64,000 nt of DNA from Linnemannia schmuckeri (GCA_029449235.1 JANATG010000001.1:3906001-3970000); one strand, 5' to 3'. Numbered from the stretch's first letter, positions 46,307-58,373 are shown. Notes: generated from the sequence alone by a model not told the origin. Made by a program: numbers and translations.

Positions 46307-46307
<1 letters not shown>

Positions 46308-46319
46308 CAGTGGCTGCGT
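46306..46319 (+). repeat. Right target-site duplication of LINE insertion
   Basis: Second perfect copy of the 14-mer found at 45668-45681; its first A may also be the last A of the tail. Confidence 0.85.
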
Positions 46320-46778
46320 TGGCTATCGAACCGTGCACTTGCACTATGAACATGCGCATATACCTTAGCCCGAAAATGAGTAGAGCAGCAACCTAGAGAG
46401 TGGGCGGAGAAGGGACCTGAAACGAGAAACCTTTAGGACGCTGCGCCATAAAGAACATCATTATTCAGGGATCACATTTAGAAATTAGATATCTACCGTC
46501 TCGAGTCACCTTCCTTTTCTGCCCTTTTTTCATAGAAGTGCACAAAGTGCGTGTTAAATATACACAAATCTTACGTCTTGCCCTACTAGAGATTCTTTTA
46601 GCATACTGATAAGAAACACCACAAAACATGCTCGCTGTACTAGACCTCTTCTTGACACCAAAGAAATTGCCTTCCTTTTTTGAGTACTTACTACACTCCT
46701 TTTCAGTGAAAAATCCACTTTTCATAGTAAATGTGGATCTTTTCCACTGAATTGAAAATATAAGGGCTGTTATTCAGT
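46320..46778. other. Non-coding DNA between LINE and pogo-like transposase
   Basis: On the minus strand TGGCGCAGCGTC near 46450 resembles an A box and GGTTCGATAGCC near 46330 resembles a B box, so the stretch that received the LINE may itself be an old tRNA-derived repeat. This is weak. Confidence 0.35.
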
Positions 46779-48697
46779 TTATTTCTGCTTGGATATATGG
46801 ATCATCTGACGCGCTGTTTTTCGATTCCTCACATCTTCATCCCCAAGCAACTCAACCACCATAGTCGCCAAACTATTTCCTTCGTACTTGGACTTGAACA
46901 ACTCGATAGCATCGCGCTCGATGGAAGAACTGCGTTCTTGTTGGCCGTACCTCTTGGCGATATTGTTGTGCACCGTCTGCTTGATCTCCTCTGCTATATC
47001 TTGTGCGTCCTTTTGGTTCTTGTCGAGGGAAAACTGGATCCTGTCTCCATCCATGATCGAAGCAATCAAGCGCACATAACGCCCCTTGACTCGACTTGCG
47101 TCTCTGTCTGCCACAGGTGGATACAGTGGTGTATGCTCCTCTACGTTTACCGAATCCCGCTGCAACTTGTCAACTTGCTCCTTCAAGAGCACCTCCGCTT
47201 TGCAGAAACAATGCCTCACTGTCGAAGCCTTGACATGCGACCATGCGTATGGAATAAGCGACCATGCATCGCCATTGGTAATTTTCCTTGAGGTGGCGTA
47301 CCGTTTTGTAACTGCTTTGTTGCTAAGCATCTCAAGATATTGTCGTTTGAATACGCTGATTATGCCTTGGTCCAAAGGTTGGGTGACGGATGTCGCATGG
47401 GGTGGCAGACGCTCGATTTGAAGATGTTTCCATTCCTCTGATACAAGTTGATCGATGCCGCGTCCAGAGTTGCCATGTGCTCCACATGAGTCTATAAGTA
47501 GAAGACTCCTGTTGGAAAGACTGTCATCCAGAGAGTGAAGCCACTCTTTAAATAAATCCAGGGTCATATATCCTTTTTTATGTCGTTTCGAGGTGATGGG
47601 GACCTCAGAACATGGCTGGATATGTCGAGCAAGATGCCGACCTATAGCGTTAAGCAATGAAACGAGATGATTAATCTCCACTTATCAAGTCCTATTCTTT
47701 TCATACAATAACATGGTTTATTTGTGTACTTACCAATGACAACCGGTCTCAAAGCCTCCACCGTTTCTGCTCGGGCAAGCGAAGATCCAGTGGCATTGAC
47801 ACAGAAGAGAATCGACACTCGACTCCCGGTTCCCCGTTCAGGTTTGGCACCGCTTGCAAGTTCCTCCATGGTGTAAGAGTGAGTAGAGAGCTCCTTGAGG
47901 TACATCCCAGTCTCGTCACAGTTATAGATGTTGTCGAGCTCAAAGCTAGAGCATATCTCGCGGATTTCGTCCATCCTTTCCGCAATGGCGAGCGTGTCGA
48001 CAGAAGCTGCTTCTCCTCTGAGACGGCAGTAGGCGATACCACACTCCTGCGTCATCCCCGATCGCCATGATGCCGTAAAAGAGATTGGGCGGCCAGGAGG
48101 GATATCATCGAGATCGCAAATGTCGTCCATAAGAATGTGGAGAACGGAATCGGCTGCAGCCTGGAGCTGAATACCACTGACAACGCTGTTGCTCTTCCGA
48201 ACCTCTATTAGCCACTCTTGGACGGTCTTGTCCAGTATGTATCGTATCAGGTCGACTGGATTGCTGGAGAGCGTGCATTTGTCGCCTCGACCATGCGCCA
48301 CATCGAACTGGATTTTGTCGAATTCCTTGTCCCATTGTTTGATCGACTTTCTCGGGACAGGGCAGTGTACGAACTGGTGAAAATTAGTTGCTGTGACCTT
48401 CTTGTTGGTGTCCTTCCTGAGATCGCGAAAGATCTTGACCAGCTCCATCCGATGCCTTAGAGTAAATCCTTCACCCCTCTCGCCTCTATGGCGTTTCGGT
48501 CCGGATTGTTTTTCGACGATGTTGTCAGCGCCAGTCCGAGCTTTAGCCAACAGCGAGTAGTAATCCAGCGCCTGCGCTTCCTTTGCTAGTGTTGAACTCC
48601 CGTTCAGAAGCTGGTTGAAGGTAGACGTGATGTCCAAGAGGAGGGAGCCTCGTAGACGAGTGTCAGTACTGATATGGGCGCCTATTTTTTTTGGCAT
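46779..48697 (-). CDS. pogo/Tigger (CENP-B-like) DDE transposase
   Basis: Two exons, 47734-48697 and 46779-47641, with a 92-nt intron in phase 1, give about 608 residues. A Psq/CENP-B-type helix-turn-helix region (GFTLRHRMELVKIFRDLRKD ... PRKSIKQWDKEF) is followed by the DDE_1 superfamily core. The three catalytic Asp are visible in YNCDETGMYL, SLLLIDSCGAHG and LPPHATSVTQPLDQGIISVF, as in pogo-group elements. The spliced join reads VVIGRHLARHIQPCSEVP. The reading frame looks intact apart from its N-terminus: the first ATG lies only a few bases from sequence homologous to an F-box gene on the other strand, so a 5' part may be lost. I could not find terminal inverted repeats or a TA duplication. 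Confidence 0.8.
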
Positions 48698-50515
48698 ATT
48701 CTTCTTTGTCGACGACACCTATACACTCTCCAGGACAGTCATCCTCGTCTGCAAGGAATGGTTCCTGATGAACAGACATCGCGTCGTCAGGGACTGGGTC
48801 TGGGACAGCGACAGGAAGGATCTCTTCAAGCTAGAGAATCACCTGACCAGGCCCGCAGGCGCAGGGAGGGTTCGGTTGCACTATGGATGGGGATCGGAGG
48901 GAAGTGATCCGGAAAACTCTTGCGATATGTCAGAATCATTTCGACAAGCAACAGCAGAAACGAAATAGGGCTCAACAGGCCATCAACGGCAGCGACAATG
49001 GGAGGACCAGCATTTTCCTTGGCCGCAGCAAGACCAAAGGTATGATGAGATGACGACCATTCTTGGACAGTCCCCTTCAGGAATTGGAGTTACGAGGTGC
49101 AGGTGTCTACCAGGCGCTACCCGAGCTCCTGCCGTCGTTGCGGTGCCTGACCCATTTTCATTATCGAACCACCTACGGCTGCTATGTGGAGTTGGACAGA
49201 ATTCTGGATGCATGTCCTTTGCTGGAGCACCTGTATGTTGGCTCGTCCTCCGACCTAACTCTAATCGGATCGTTGGTCACTATGGATCACGTCGAAAAGG
49301 CAGGCCTACGGCTCCGACCCCTCACTCTCGAGAACACTCGAATCCTCCAGGCGAGTTTGGAGAGCCTCATTTCAGCGGCACCGTTACTGGACTACTTCCA
49401 ATTAATAGGACTCCGTCAGGACACTGTCTCTTTCCGGCACCACATTCAATACGATCGAGCGCGGGTAATAGCCCATATAACAACCCTTTAGAGAACATTG
49501 AGCTCATTCCATTTCTCAGTATATGACGAGGAGCCATTGACGGAGAAAGAGCTGTAGGATATTATGTCGCGGATATGTCCAAAGTCACAAGAGTGGACTT
49601 TTTGGAGTCCCGGCCTCACACCAGTAATAACACGGAGTCTCAGCCATTTATCCAACGTTGTCACCTCGCTCGAGCTCAACCACATCCACAGGTCATAAAA
49701 TGGCGTCGACTGTGCGCTCCATCGTTACCTATGCACGTCTCCCTCGCTTTTACACCTCAAGGTCCCCAAATCAGCCTACCTATTTGACCATCTGGACCTT
49801 CACCGCCGACTGAACTACATCCATTCAGGACCATCTGCCAAGGATATCCAAACAGCCTTACACAAAAACAACTGAACGTCTGAAGATCTGGGCATGTAGG
49901 CGTTTACAGACTCTTTGGATGGCCTTCCACAACCAAGGCAACTCCCTCCTTGTAACCGTTACACACTCCAGAATCCTCTTAGGGTACCTGTCCAGAGTAT
50001 GTCCCCTCTTGGTGGACGTTCGAATATTTGCACCCGAGGTACATATCTCTGAGCGCCAAAAGATTTGCCCAATATTCGAGCTACGGTTGCACGGCGGATT
50101 TTGTCTCTTGGCCCGTTTACAGAGCCTGGAAACTCTACAGCTGCACTCGTTCGATCGAAACATCACCTACTCGAGACATGACCTGAGCTGGATGCTGTCT
50201 CCGCCGAAGCTGACGTCTACTGACCGGACTGAGAGAAGGAAAAAGATGGCCGAGTGGGTGTCATGGATGGAGGTGGAAAGAACACAGGAAGAACGGCTGC
50301 GACTCAGTTATATCACGACCCTTGATTGGGGCGACACTCCTCCAGATTTGGTTCGAGACTTGCGGCACCTTGGGATGCTGATGGATGTCAAGCTGAGGTT
50401 GCGAGAGATAGAGTGCAAGGATTACAGGTTATGGCCTAGACGGCCGAGGATTTCTATTGGACCTCAGCATGGATTTGGGTTTCATGCAGAGACGTTTGTC
50501 TGTTTGTACACTTGA
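48694..50515 (+). pseudogene. Broken F-box/LRR family gene (copy G)
   Basis: Homology starts inside the F-box (IFFFVDDTYTLSRTVILVCK, EWFLMNRHRVV) directly beside the start of the pogo-like transposase, so the N-terminus is missing. Three blocks lie in three different frames: 48694-48968, 49063-49491 and about 49870-50515. They carry LDACPLLEHLYVG, SRILLGYLSRVCPLLVDV, GGFCLLARLQSLETLQL and LSWMLSPP. Between them CPKSQEWTFWSPGLT (near 49580) and LHRYLCTSPSLLHL (near 49720) survive in yet other frames. Several frameshifts and stops make it a relic. The last block keeps about 199 open codons. Confidence 0.82.
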
Positions 50516-50559
50516 GAAAGGTAATAAATACCAACTTTTATTAATAATCTCGCGAACGA

Positions 50560-53059
50560 CTAGGCAGTGAGCAGGACCCACTTTGCTTCAGTCACAGGGA
50601 CGCTATCCAACAAGACAACAACCATGTAGTGCCCAGGTGGTGCCAATCCGTTTGTAGCAGGAGCCTTGACTCGAATCAGTCCAGCTTCCTTGTGGGCTTC
50701 TGCCGTTGCAGCGACCGTTTTTTCTCCACGCTTGAAAACCTCCAGCCCAACATATCGCTGGCTCATATGAGTCGAGTGGGTGATGAATCCAGGTTGGACC
50801 AAGGCCACACGGACGTTTTCTGGGTAGTGGTTGTACCACTGCAGTGACAGGTCAAAGGTTTCGCCATACCTGATCAAGGTGGGCCACCCAACAATATCAC
50901 CCTGAGCAACTTGGGTGACGCCTCCATCATACTCGTCGTCAACTTCAGCAGCACCTCCAATGACTGTTCCTTCTAATGTGATCTCGTCTGATCCTTCACG
51001 GCCAGCAGTGACAACCGCAGCAGCCTCAGAAGGTCTATGAGGAAAGAGATAAGGCGGGCTAAAACGCTCTACACGAAACTCTGTTGGGAAATCGCCCTCT
51101 CCGTATTCAACAGGGCGACCGTTGGGATTGGATCCTGCAACCAAAAGACTTGAGTCGGGCAGCATAAAGGCGACAGAGTGGTACATGCGCGCAATCATAC
51201 TTGGATTCCATACACGGAAGCGACGGCCTTTGCGCTCGTTGGGCAAGTACTGGACAGGGTAGAGGACAGGATCCGACGCACGGTCGAATCCGGCGGTACC
51301 GGTATTGGCGCCATTGACAATCACAATCGTTCCATCTGCCAGATGCGCCATGTCGGGCATCATCCTTCCAAACGGCATGTCTTCCATCTCCCAGGTTGGG
51401 TTCTTTGACAAGGGTGCAATACGGCCACACGAGGCAACACCCTTGGCCTGGGTTGAGAAATCAGTTGCACCTCCACAGACCAAGATCTCGGGCTCAAAGT
51501 TGTTTTCAGGTGTCAGAGGGAGGATGACAGACCCGCCGGTGAGGGGATAATTTCGGGGAGAACCTGGGATATCAGGAAGTCGCTTGACGATTTTCCAGGT
51601 TGAAGTGGAGAGAATAACGGCCTGGGTGTTAGCGAGAATGAAGAGATTTTTGTCGGGCAAGAGGTGGACGATTGGGTAGAGGTTGTGGGGCAGGGTCTCG
51701 ACTAGAAAGGGGAAGTCGATTGTCTTTCGTGCGCCGGGTAGGGGAGGAAAGGTTTCAAAGTTGGGGACGTTGACGCGCTCGTTGTTGATGGATGCTGCGT
51801 GGTTGGATCCACCTAGGATGAAGAGATCACCGTTGGCTAGAGACTCTGTGATAATGAATGAAAAGAAAAAAAAAGTTTAGTGCACTCCAACGTTTTAGGG
51901 CGTGATCAATAGAGCTGAAACAATCCCTCCATGTGGCATAGCCGTCGATCATTCCATTAGCTGTTGTTTCAAGTCAGATCTGATCATGGCCCGTGCTTCC
52001 AACAAATGGCTTCAGATAACCTTACCAACTGTTGGGTACCAGCGCTTCTCTTGCAAGTGCACGTTAAAGTCTTGTTTCCAGTCGCATCGCGTGCCGTTGC
52101 AGGGCTTGTACAGTCGGATGCCATCGTAACCTTGCTGCACCCCATCTGAAGGTTGTCCCCCTGCAACAGAGACAATTGTCTATGGATTCAACCAGAGTAT
52201 GTGAGTGAAGTGAAAAGTAGGATTTGACCATGAAGACAACGAATACTTACACACTAAGAAGTAAAGGACAACTTACTCCGTCTGGAAGATATCCTCCAGC
52301 ACTGCAGAACATGTTACTCTTGACATCCAGGGCGCGCCATTGGCCATTGCTGGCAGAGAACTCTGTTGACCAAGCAAAGTGTTCGCCCTTGTTGCCATTC
52401 TCACTAGTTCCCTGTATCTTGGCAAAAGTCGAAGCCTGAACGCGTTCCAGGAAGAGAATGCTATCCGAGAAGGGTCGCAGCACTGCATGCATGGCAGACA
52501 CGCCCGAGTGACCGATCAAATCCCACTGTCCGCCCAAACTTGCTCCAGACACTGTCCTGCCTACCCCGGCAGCATAGTTTAGCACGTTTGGTCCACCAGA
52601 TTCATTAAAGGCTGCATCGCTGCCAGAAAGGAAGTGGGGCAGAAAGGTTGCTGCAATAAGAATCGTGGCCAAGGTGGCGGTGAGGGAGCAGCGTTTGAGG
52701 GAATAGTAACGAGGCAATTGAGGGTAGGGAAACTGGGAGCTCTGTTGGTAAGGTGTCCCTGAGATTGTCAAAAGTGGAGACTTTGCCTTCCCGGAATAGA
52801 GTCGCTGTGTGGGAGATTCATTCAACGAGGTCGGGGAGCGAGTGACGTGGCTGCGGATTGAAGACGATCGTGAGTGTGTGGAGGAAGAGGATGAGTGAGA
52901 AGATGCTGGAGAACAGACTATCTCATCCTGAGTCAAACGGATATTCCTTGTCTTCTGGAGGCGGAGACCTTTACGGCGGCTCCTGGGTGCTGTTGACGAG
53001 GTGGACTGAAGGAGAGCATAGCCACCATTTTGATTATCGTTTGTGTTCAATGGATTCAT
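50560..53059 (-). CDS. Membrane-anchored glyoxal oxidase-like copper radical oxidase
   Basis: Three exons, 52277-53059, 52026-52179 and 50560-51845, phases 0 and 1, give about 740 residues. The start ATG at 53059 is the first in frame. The N-terminal 120 residues are Ser-rich and basic, followed by one hydrophobic segment (about 124-143, SLTATLATILIAATFLPHFL), which suggests a type II membrane protein with the catalytic part outside the cytosol. The glyoxal-oxidase N-terminal and DUF1929 domains follow. Expected cofactor and copper residues are visible: Cys in NMFCSAGGYLPDG (about 252) and Tyr in EKRWYPT (about 309) for the Tyr-Cys cofactor, Tyr-His in RMYHSVAF (about 534-535) and His in GFITHSTHMSQR (about 669). 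Family members oxidise small aldehydes or alcohols and release H2O2. The true substrate cannot be told. Confidence 0.88.
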
Positions 53060-53669
53060 ATTGAGGAATGCTATAAAGGTGCTTTTGCTCAATGTATATG
53101 TGGGAAATTTTGGAGAGGCCGGACAGAAAGGGAGACGAAGAAGGTAGAAAGTATTTGTTCGCAGAACTTGATTCTTTTCTCTTTGTCTACTATTGGCACA
53201 ATCTGACCAACTGTGTGAGTGTGCGAATAAGGACCAATATGCACTTGTACATGCACCTCCGACGTAGCATATCCATCCCAGGGCAGATCAGAACCCCAAT
53301 TTCATGCATTTGTCAACATTTTTCTTTTTTAATTTTGCACGGTATTGCCAGACCAGCCCAACGCATTCAGGCAAAGCAAGCATGGACTATCACCAGTTAG
53401 CCTGCACTAGTTCATCTCGGCGTGTCTCCAAGCAAAACAACAGCCCCCTCCTTCTTGAACTATCACGCGCATAGATAGTAAGCCATTCGACCTCCTTCCT
53501 GGCCAAAACGCAGCCCTTCGCAAAGAATCAAGCAAGTAACAAGTAACAAATAAATAAAGGACTATGGTACATTTAATAAATTGCTATGTAAATATAAATA
53601 AGATGATGGTACGAAAGAGTAGACGAGAGTGCAACAAAAGAGAGAAAGAGAGAGAGAGAGAAAGTAGGT
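53060..53669. other. Intergenic region between oxidase and transporter genes
   Basis: Upstream region of the oxidase and 3' UTR of the transporter; a (GA)n-like tract lies at 53640-53664. No gene is seen. Confidence 0.6.
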
Positions 53670-54992
53670 CTAGAACTTCTCCAAGTCTTGGCTGTTCTTC
53701 TCAGGCTCAATATCCTCATCAGAGTGGTCCTGGATTCTGGAGGCCAAGAAGAGGGCACCAGGAACAGAGAGTCCAAGGAGGGCGAAGCAGATGATCAACT
53801 CGGTCATAAAAGGGGTGCGGACAGCGTTGATCCTCCATGAGATGGCAGCTCCACAGGACTGAATGCACTTGTAGAAACCGGCGTAGCGGGAAAGGACTGT
53901 GGCATCATTGGACATGGCGCCCATCATCCAGTAAATGTATGTCTGCCAGGCAGCATCGTTCAGTCCGTAGAACATGTAGAGAAAAAGAGGTCCGACGTAG
54001 GAAGCACCCTCTTTGAAGTCATGGTTGGGCTTGGGCATGTCAATGGTGTAGGTACGCTGGAAGAAGATACCTCCTACCCAGGTGGCGATAAAGGCAGTCG
54101 AGATAATACTTAAGCCCCAGAGCGCGCGAGTGCGGCGGTTGACACCCTGGTAGTCGAGGACGCGGGCAAAAGAGTAGGATCCACCGATCTGGGAGGCCCA
54201 GTAGAGAATGTTGTTCAAGGACTGGGTACGGATGGAGAAGTAGCGTCCGTTGACAGTCGAGAAGTGGTAGGAGTAGAACCAGTTGGAGGACAAGAACATG
54301 GGGATGAGGACGACCATTTTCCACTCGGAGAACAACTTCAGGATAGCCTTAATCTCGCCGATCCAGGTGGGGAACTCTTGAACCTTGATGTGATCACCGT
54401 TGGAGTGGGTGACGGAGGAGGCAGGGGCGAGGGAGAGGGCGGTCAAGGTACCGACGCCCATGATGACCAAAAAGACAATATAGGTCGAGTCGCCCAAGGA
54501 CTGGACTTCGGTGACGTTGAAGTTGATGGCGAGGGCGATGACGGATCCGAGGACGGCACCCATGTTGAAGATGGCCCAGAAGTAGCCGATGAACTTACCC
54601 TTGTCCTGTTCGCGGGGGTAGGCCATCATCATGGCGCCTTGGGCGGTCCAGAGCATACCGGCACCAACACCGAGGATACCACCGGAGGCGATGGTGAAGG
54701 CACCGGCCTGGGTGTGGTTGTAACAGAGGAGGGATCCAACATAGAGGACGTAGGAGAGACAGCCGATGAAAATGGTCCACTTGGGTCCGAGCTTGTTATG
54801 GATGGCACCAGAGAGAAGGCCAAAAATGGCAAAGCAGGTGTACAGGGCGACGTTTGCATTCTGGCCGACCTTGGAGTCGACCTGACCGCCTCCACCGAGG
54901 GAGTTGAGGGCATTGAACATACCGGGGCAGCAGAAGCAGATGACGCCGACGGCGAGCACCTGAGCCAGAGGGGAGGTCCAGCGGAAACCCAT
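53670..54992 (-). CDS. UNC93-like major facilitator superfamily transporter
   Basis: A single exon of 440 codons starts with MGFRWTSPLAQVLAVG; the frame stays open upstream but is only low-complexity leader. The hydrophobicity pattern gives about eleven to twelve membrane segments. The early motif CFCCPGMFNALNSLGGGGQV and the block GGILGVGAGMLWTAQGAMMM, then YPREQDKGKFIGYFWAIFNM, are typical of fungal DUF895/UNC93-type MFS proteins. The C-terminal tail is cytosolic and acidic (HSDEDIEPEKNSQDLEKF). Substrates of fungal members are mostly unknown, with ion or siderophore-related roles suggested for some relatives, so no substrate is assigned. The long leader (54993-55440) carries GAA/GAT-like simple repeats and a (TA)6 tract. 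Confidence 0.88.
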   Translation of the reverse strand: MGFRWTSPLAQVLAVGVICFCCPGMFNALNSLGGGGQVDSKVGQNANVALYTCFAIFGLLSGAIHNKLGPKWTIFIGCLSYVLYVGSLLCYNHTQAGAFTIASGGILGVGAGMLWTAQGAMMMAYPREQDKGKFIGYFWAIFNMGAVLGSVIALAINFNVTEVQSLGDSTYIVFLVIMGVGTLTALSLAPASSVTHSNGDHIKVQEFPTWIGEIKAILKLFSEWKMVVLIPMFLSSNWFYSYHFSTVNGRYFSIRTQSLNNILYWASQIGGSYSFARVLDYQGVNRRTRALWGLSIISTAFIATWVGGIFFQRTYTIDMPKPNHDFKEGASYVGPLFLYMFYGLNDAAWQTYIYWMMGAMSNDATVLSRYAGFYKCIQSCGAAISWRINAVRTPFMTELIICFALLGLSVPGALFLASRIQDHSDEDIEPEKNSQDLEKF

Positions 54993-56760
54993 GATGAAAG
55001 GTGGAGGATAAAGGGGGAGTGAGTGAATGTGTGTGTGGAAGGGGAGGAAGAGGTGGAGTTGTGAGGATTGGATGAAGTGCACTAAGTACTTTTTTTTGGA
55101 TGGTGGGAATAAAAATGAAGAGGAGGGGTGTAAGGAAGAAGATGAAGAGGAGGATCGATGTGAAGATGAAGATGATGACAATGATGATGATAGAAAAAAA
55201 AAGAAGTGGGGTTGGAGAAATGAGGTATATATATATATACACACATAAAACAGGGCGGAGTGCTTGATCTGGACACGGTGTTTTTGGGGGAGAGGAGTAG
55301 AAGGAAGGGGACCGGGGAAGGAAGATGGGTGAAGAAGAGAGTATGCGGGGGGATCTTCGGATCGATGATGAAGTGATTTGAATTGAAGTGAATACAAGGA
55401 GGCGTGGTTGTGGTTGTCTCTGTTTCTTTTACAGAGGGCCATTCATCCGTCATTTCTATGAATCTTTATCCATTCCATCTCTTTTTTTTCTTTCCGTTTC
55501 AAAACTTCACTCACTCGTTTTCATTGTTCTCACACCCAAAACAGCAAACAGAAAACAAACAATAACCAGCGAAAGAGACAATGGTATATCTATACTTTTT
55601 TTTCATTTTCTGCTTTTGGTCCATCTCCCGAACACTCCAGTCAAATTGTCCCTTTCCTTGTGTCTTTGATACATACGCATTCGTACTATTCTGAATGAGT
55701 ATGCGCATCAGACAAGTACCGAAAATTACAGTAACAATCCGGGGAAGGAAAAGAAAAAGGGGAGAGGGAACAGAAGAGGAAAGAGTCTCCACTTTTCCAC
55801 GAAATCAATAAATAAAAAATAGTCGGCAAGTATTTCAACTCTTTCAAAAAAAACCAACCCACTCACTGCCCATACTCAATCTATCTCGCTCTGCCTCTCA
55901 TCAAAGAACCATCCATCACTCCATCCTTGTCTCCCTCTTCGCTTTTCATATCCTCTCTCTGTTAGTGTGTAAGAGTGAATTATATGTGTGCAGTTGGTAA
56001 GAAGGATGGAAGATGAACTACAACTGGTATTATTCTTTTTTTTTTCTTTTTACTTCCACAACAAGGGTAAAAATAAAGCCTTTGAGCAAAAGCTCCCCTT
56101 ATTTTCTTCGTCGTTCGATTCATATATTGTATGTAGCCCCCTTCGATGTCTCTCACAGATGTAGTACCAATTTTACTCAATAACCCTTTGAGGCTTCTAG
56201 AGTCAATTGATTTGTCAAGGAGTTGATTCGTCTTCTTTCTCTGTCTCTCCTCTGTCTGTCTGTTGATGTTGCGTGCTCATTGTCCGATTGTCGACAGGCA
56301 CAAGAGCGACAACTCCGCAATTGCGAACAAGAAAAAAATATTAATAAAAAAATCGAACGGCTTTCAAACCACAGTCGACTGATTCGACTGATGTCCCCTG
56401 AATACACTAAAATCCTGTTTGGACTCTCTCGTTGCGTTGTCCGTCTGTCTCTTTTGGTTGGTGAGAAATAGAAAGAGCGCCAGAGGGAAGGAGTATGTGA
56501 TGTATATTCATTTAGGATCTTCCTCCGATCCGCTTCTCCACTTTTGTTTATCTTTTCACCCCCGCACTACTCGTATCTAAAAAATACGACCAAGGAAACA
56601 TAAAAAAAGCAAAGCAAGCACTGACACTCATGTGAGCGAGGAGAGAAAGAAAGAGTAAGAGAAGTGAGGTCTAGGCAAGACTATACAAAATGAAGATATT
56701 GAAGAGGGCAAGAAGGGCGTAGGTAAACCAGCAAGCAAAAAAAAAAAAAAAAAAAAAAAA

Positions 56761-56798
56761 AAACTAACAAACTAACAAACTAACAAACTAACAAACTA
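56761..56798 (+). repeat. (AAACTAAC)n tandem repeat
   Basis: Nearly five perfect 8-nt units directly follow a poly(A) tract. Confidence 0.9.
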
Positions 56799-57711
56799 GG
56801 AGGGTTGCAAGAAAAGAAGGAAGGAAGGACGTAGGAAGGGGTACTGTAAACACCGCAGTGACCTTCGATGATGTATTGTTTTACTGTATTTTTTCTCCTT
56901 CGCACTTTGAATGCGAGAAGCAGAGAAGGAGAGAAAGAATGACAGGGAGAAGGTGTAGGAGGAAAGTGATTAGAGAGACTGGATGAACCTTAACAAGGCG
57001 AGGGCGCAGATTAGATGCTTCTGACATCAGATATGAACGTTCATGTGTAACAGTGATATGATATCTACATAACTGGCTCTTACTCTCTTCACTCTGCAGA
57101 TATTTGTACAGTATCTCGTACCTTCACTTCAGACCACAACAACAACAACAAACAAAGACCAACATCCCGTTCTATCATTCATATTTCCTCAAGGGCCTTG
57201 TACCTTACTGATCATTTGAGGATATCTTTTTTGGCATTCCATGGGACATCGGGACTCAGGGAACTATCCAGATTTGGTTATCTCTGCGAGTGTGTGCAGG
57301 CCTGGCTCGAAAGGTAGGTTCAGAGTGTCGCCACTCGGCATCCGATTCATCAAGTCTCTCTCTCTCTTTTTCTCTCTCTTCGTATTGTCTCTGGAATAAA
57401 AATGTGTTTGCTGCTCTGTGATGGGAATGCAGTCTTGGTTGCTGCTATCCCTTCTCATCCAAGACCTAATGACACGGAAGCGTGCGCTGATACGACAGAC
57501 ATTCCTTTTTATCAGATTTCCGATCCGTACTGTCGTTGCAAGCGAACCAATGAGGAAGACATCTCTCTGTCCAGTTTGGCTGAGTTGTTGATATTTGTTT
57601 ACTTTGTTTCGAATAGCGTTCGTTTGAATTGAACCAAGGATTGAATGGGGTAACTTTTACATTTACAGGGGTCAGTCCATCATCGGAATGTACCCTGCTT
57701 TTGGTGCCCTT

Positions 57712-57712
57712 T

Positions 57713-57783
<71 letters not shown>

Positions 57784-57786
57784 CTT
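57712..57786 (+). repeat. CTTTCT/CTCTTT pyrimidine microsatellite
   Basis: Pure pyrimidine tract of interleaved CTTT and CTCT units, purine-pyrimidine asymmetric over 75 nt. Confidence 0.85.
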
Positions 57787-58373
57787 CTTCTCATTCTATT
57801 GTTCATTTAACGGGAAGATAAAGTTGCCCATTTATTCACATCCATAGACAATCCACCACAAAATAATTTTGCTCTGCTCCTTCCTCTTCTTCTTCTTTCT
57901 AATGTACTGCACAGTGCAACAATATCTCCGATACTTTTATCCCTAAAGGGTCTTTCATATAGACAACAACAATTCTTTTTCTCTTATAAACCGTCTGCAT
58001 GCCACGGGGACAACCGCACTACTTGATCATCCGGACGAGCGGGATAACATTCTCCAGCCTTTCCCCGCTTGCACTTCACGTTTCCCACGTCAATTCGATC
58101 TGCACACGGATGCAGGCTACTTGTATAAAGGAAACACTTGTGGCTCCCTTAGCGCTATCTCATCAACTTTTGCGCGGTCGTTTCTCACAAGTTCATGACG
58201 CCTCCTTATTGAATAAAAAGGCGCATTGTCACGAGCGACAAATAGCACCTATCCATCGTGATTTGTTACCATAGCTCACCCGCAGTGACAATAATGTGTA
58301 GCGTCAGCTTGCAACGACTAAGCATCCAGATTCACACAAAAAAAGGTTTCTCATGAGCGGCGTGAAAAATTTA

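Larger units (their letters stand above)
54993..58373. other. 3.4-kb non-coding interval with simple repeats
   Basis: This holds the leader and promoter of the transporter gene and then anonymous DNA. Repeats include a 24-nt A tract ending near 56763, the octamer repeat at 56761-56798 and a CTTTCT-rich tract at about 57712-57786. Small frames here (for example 57999-58274) show no family resemblance or splice support. Confidence 0.55.

Noticed and set aside
46779..48697. Terminal inverted repeats for the pogo-like element
   Set aside because: I compared 46320-46780 with the region near 48690 on the opposite strand and saw no convincing match, so no element borders are claimed.
57999..58274. 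91-codon frame upstream of the MULE
   Set aside because: No homology, domain, splice or promoter support.
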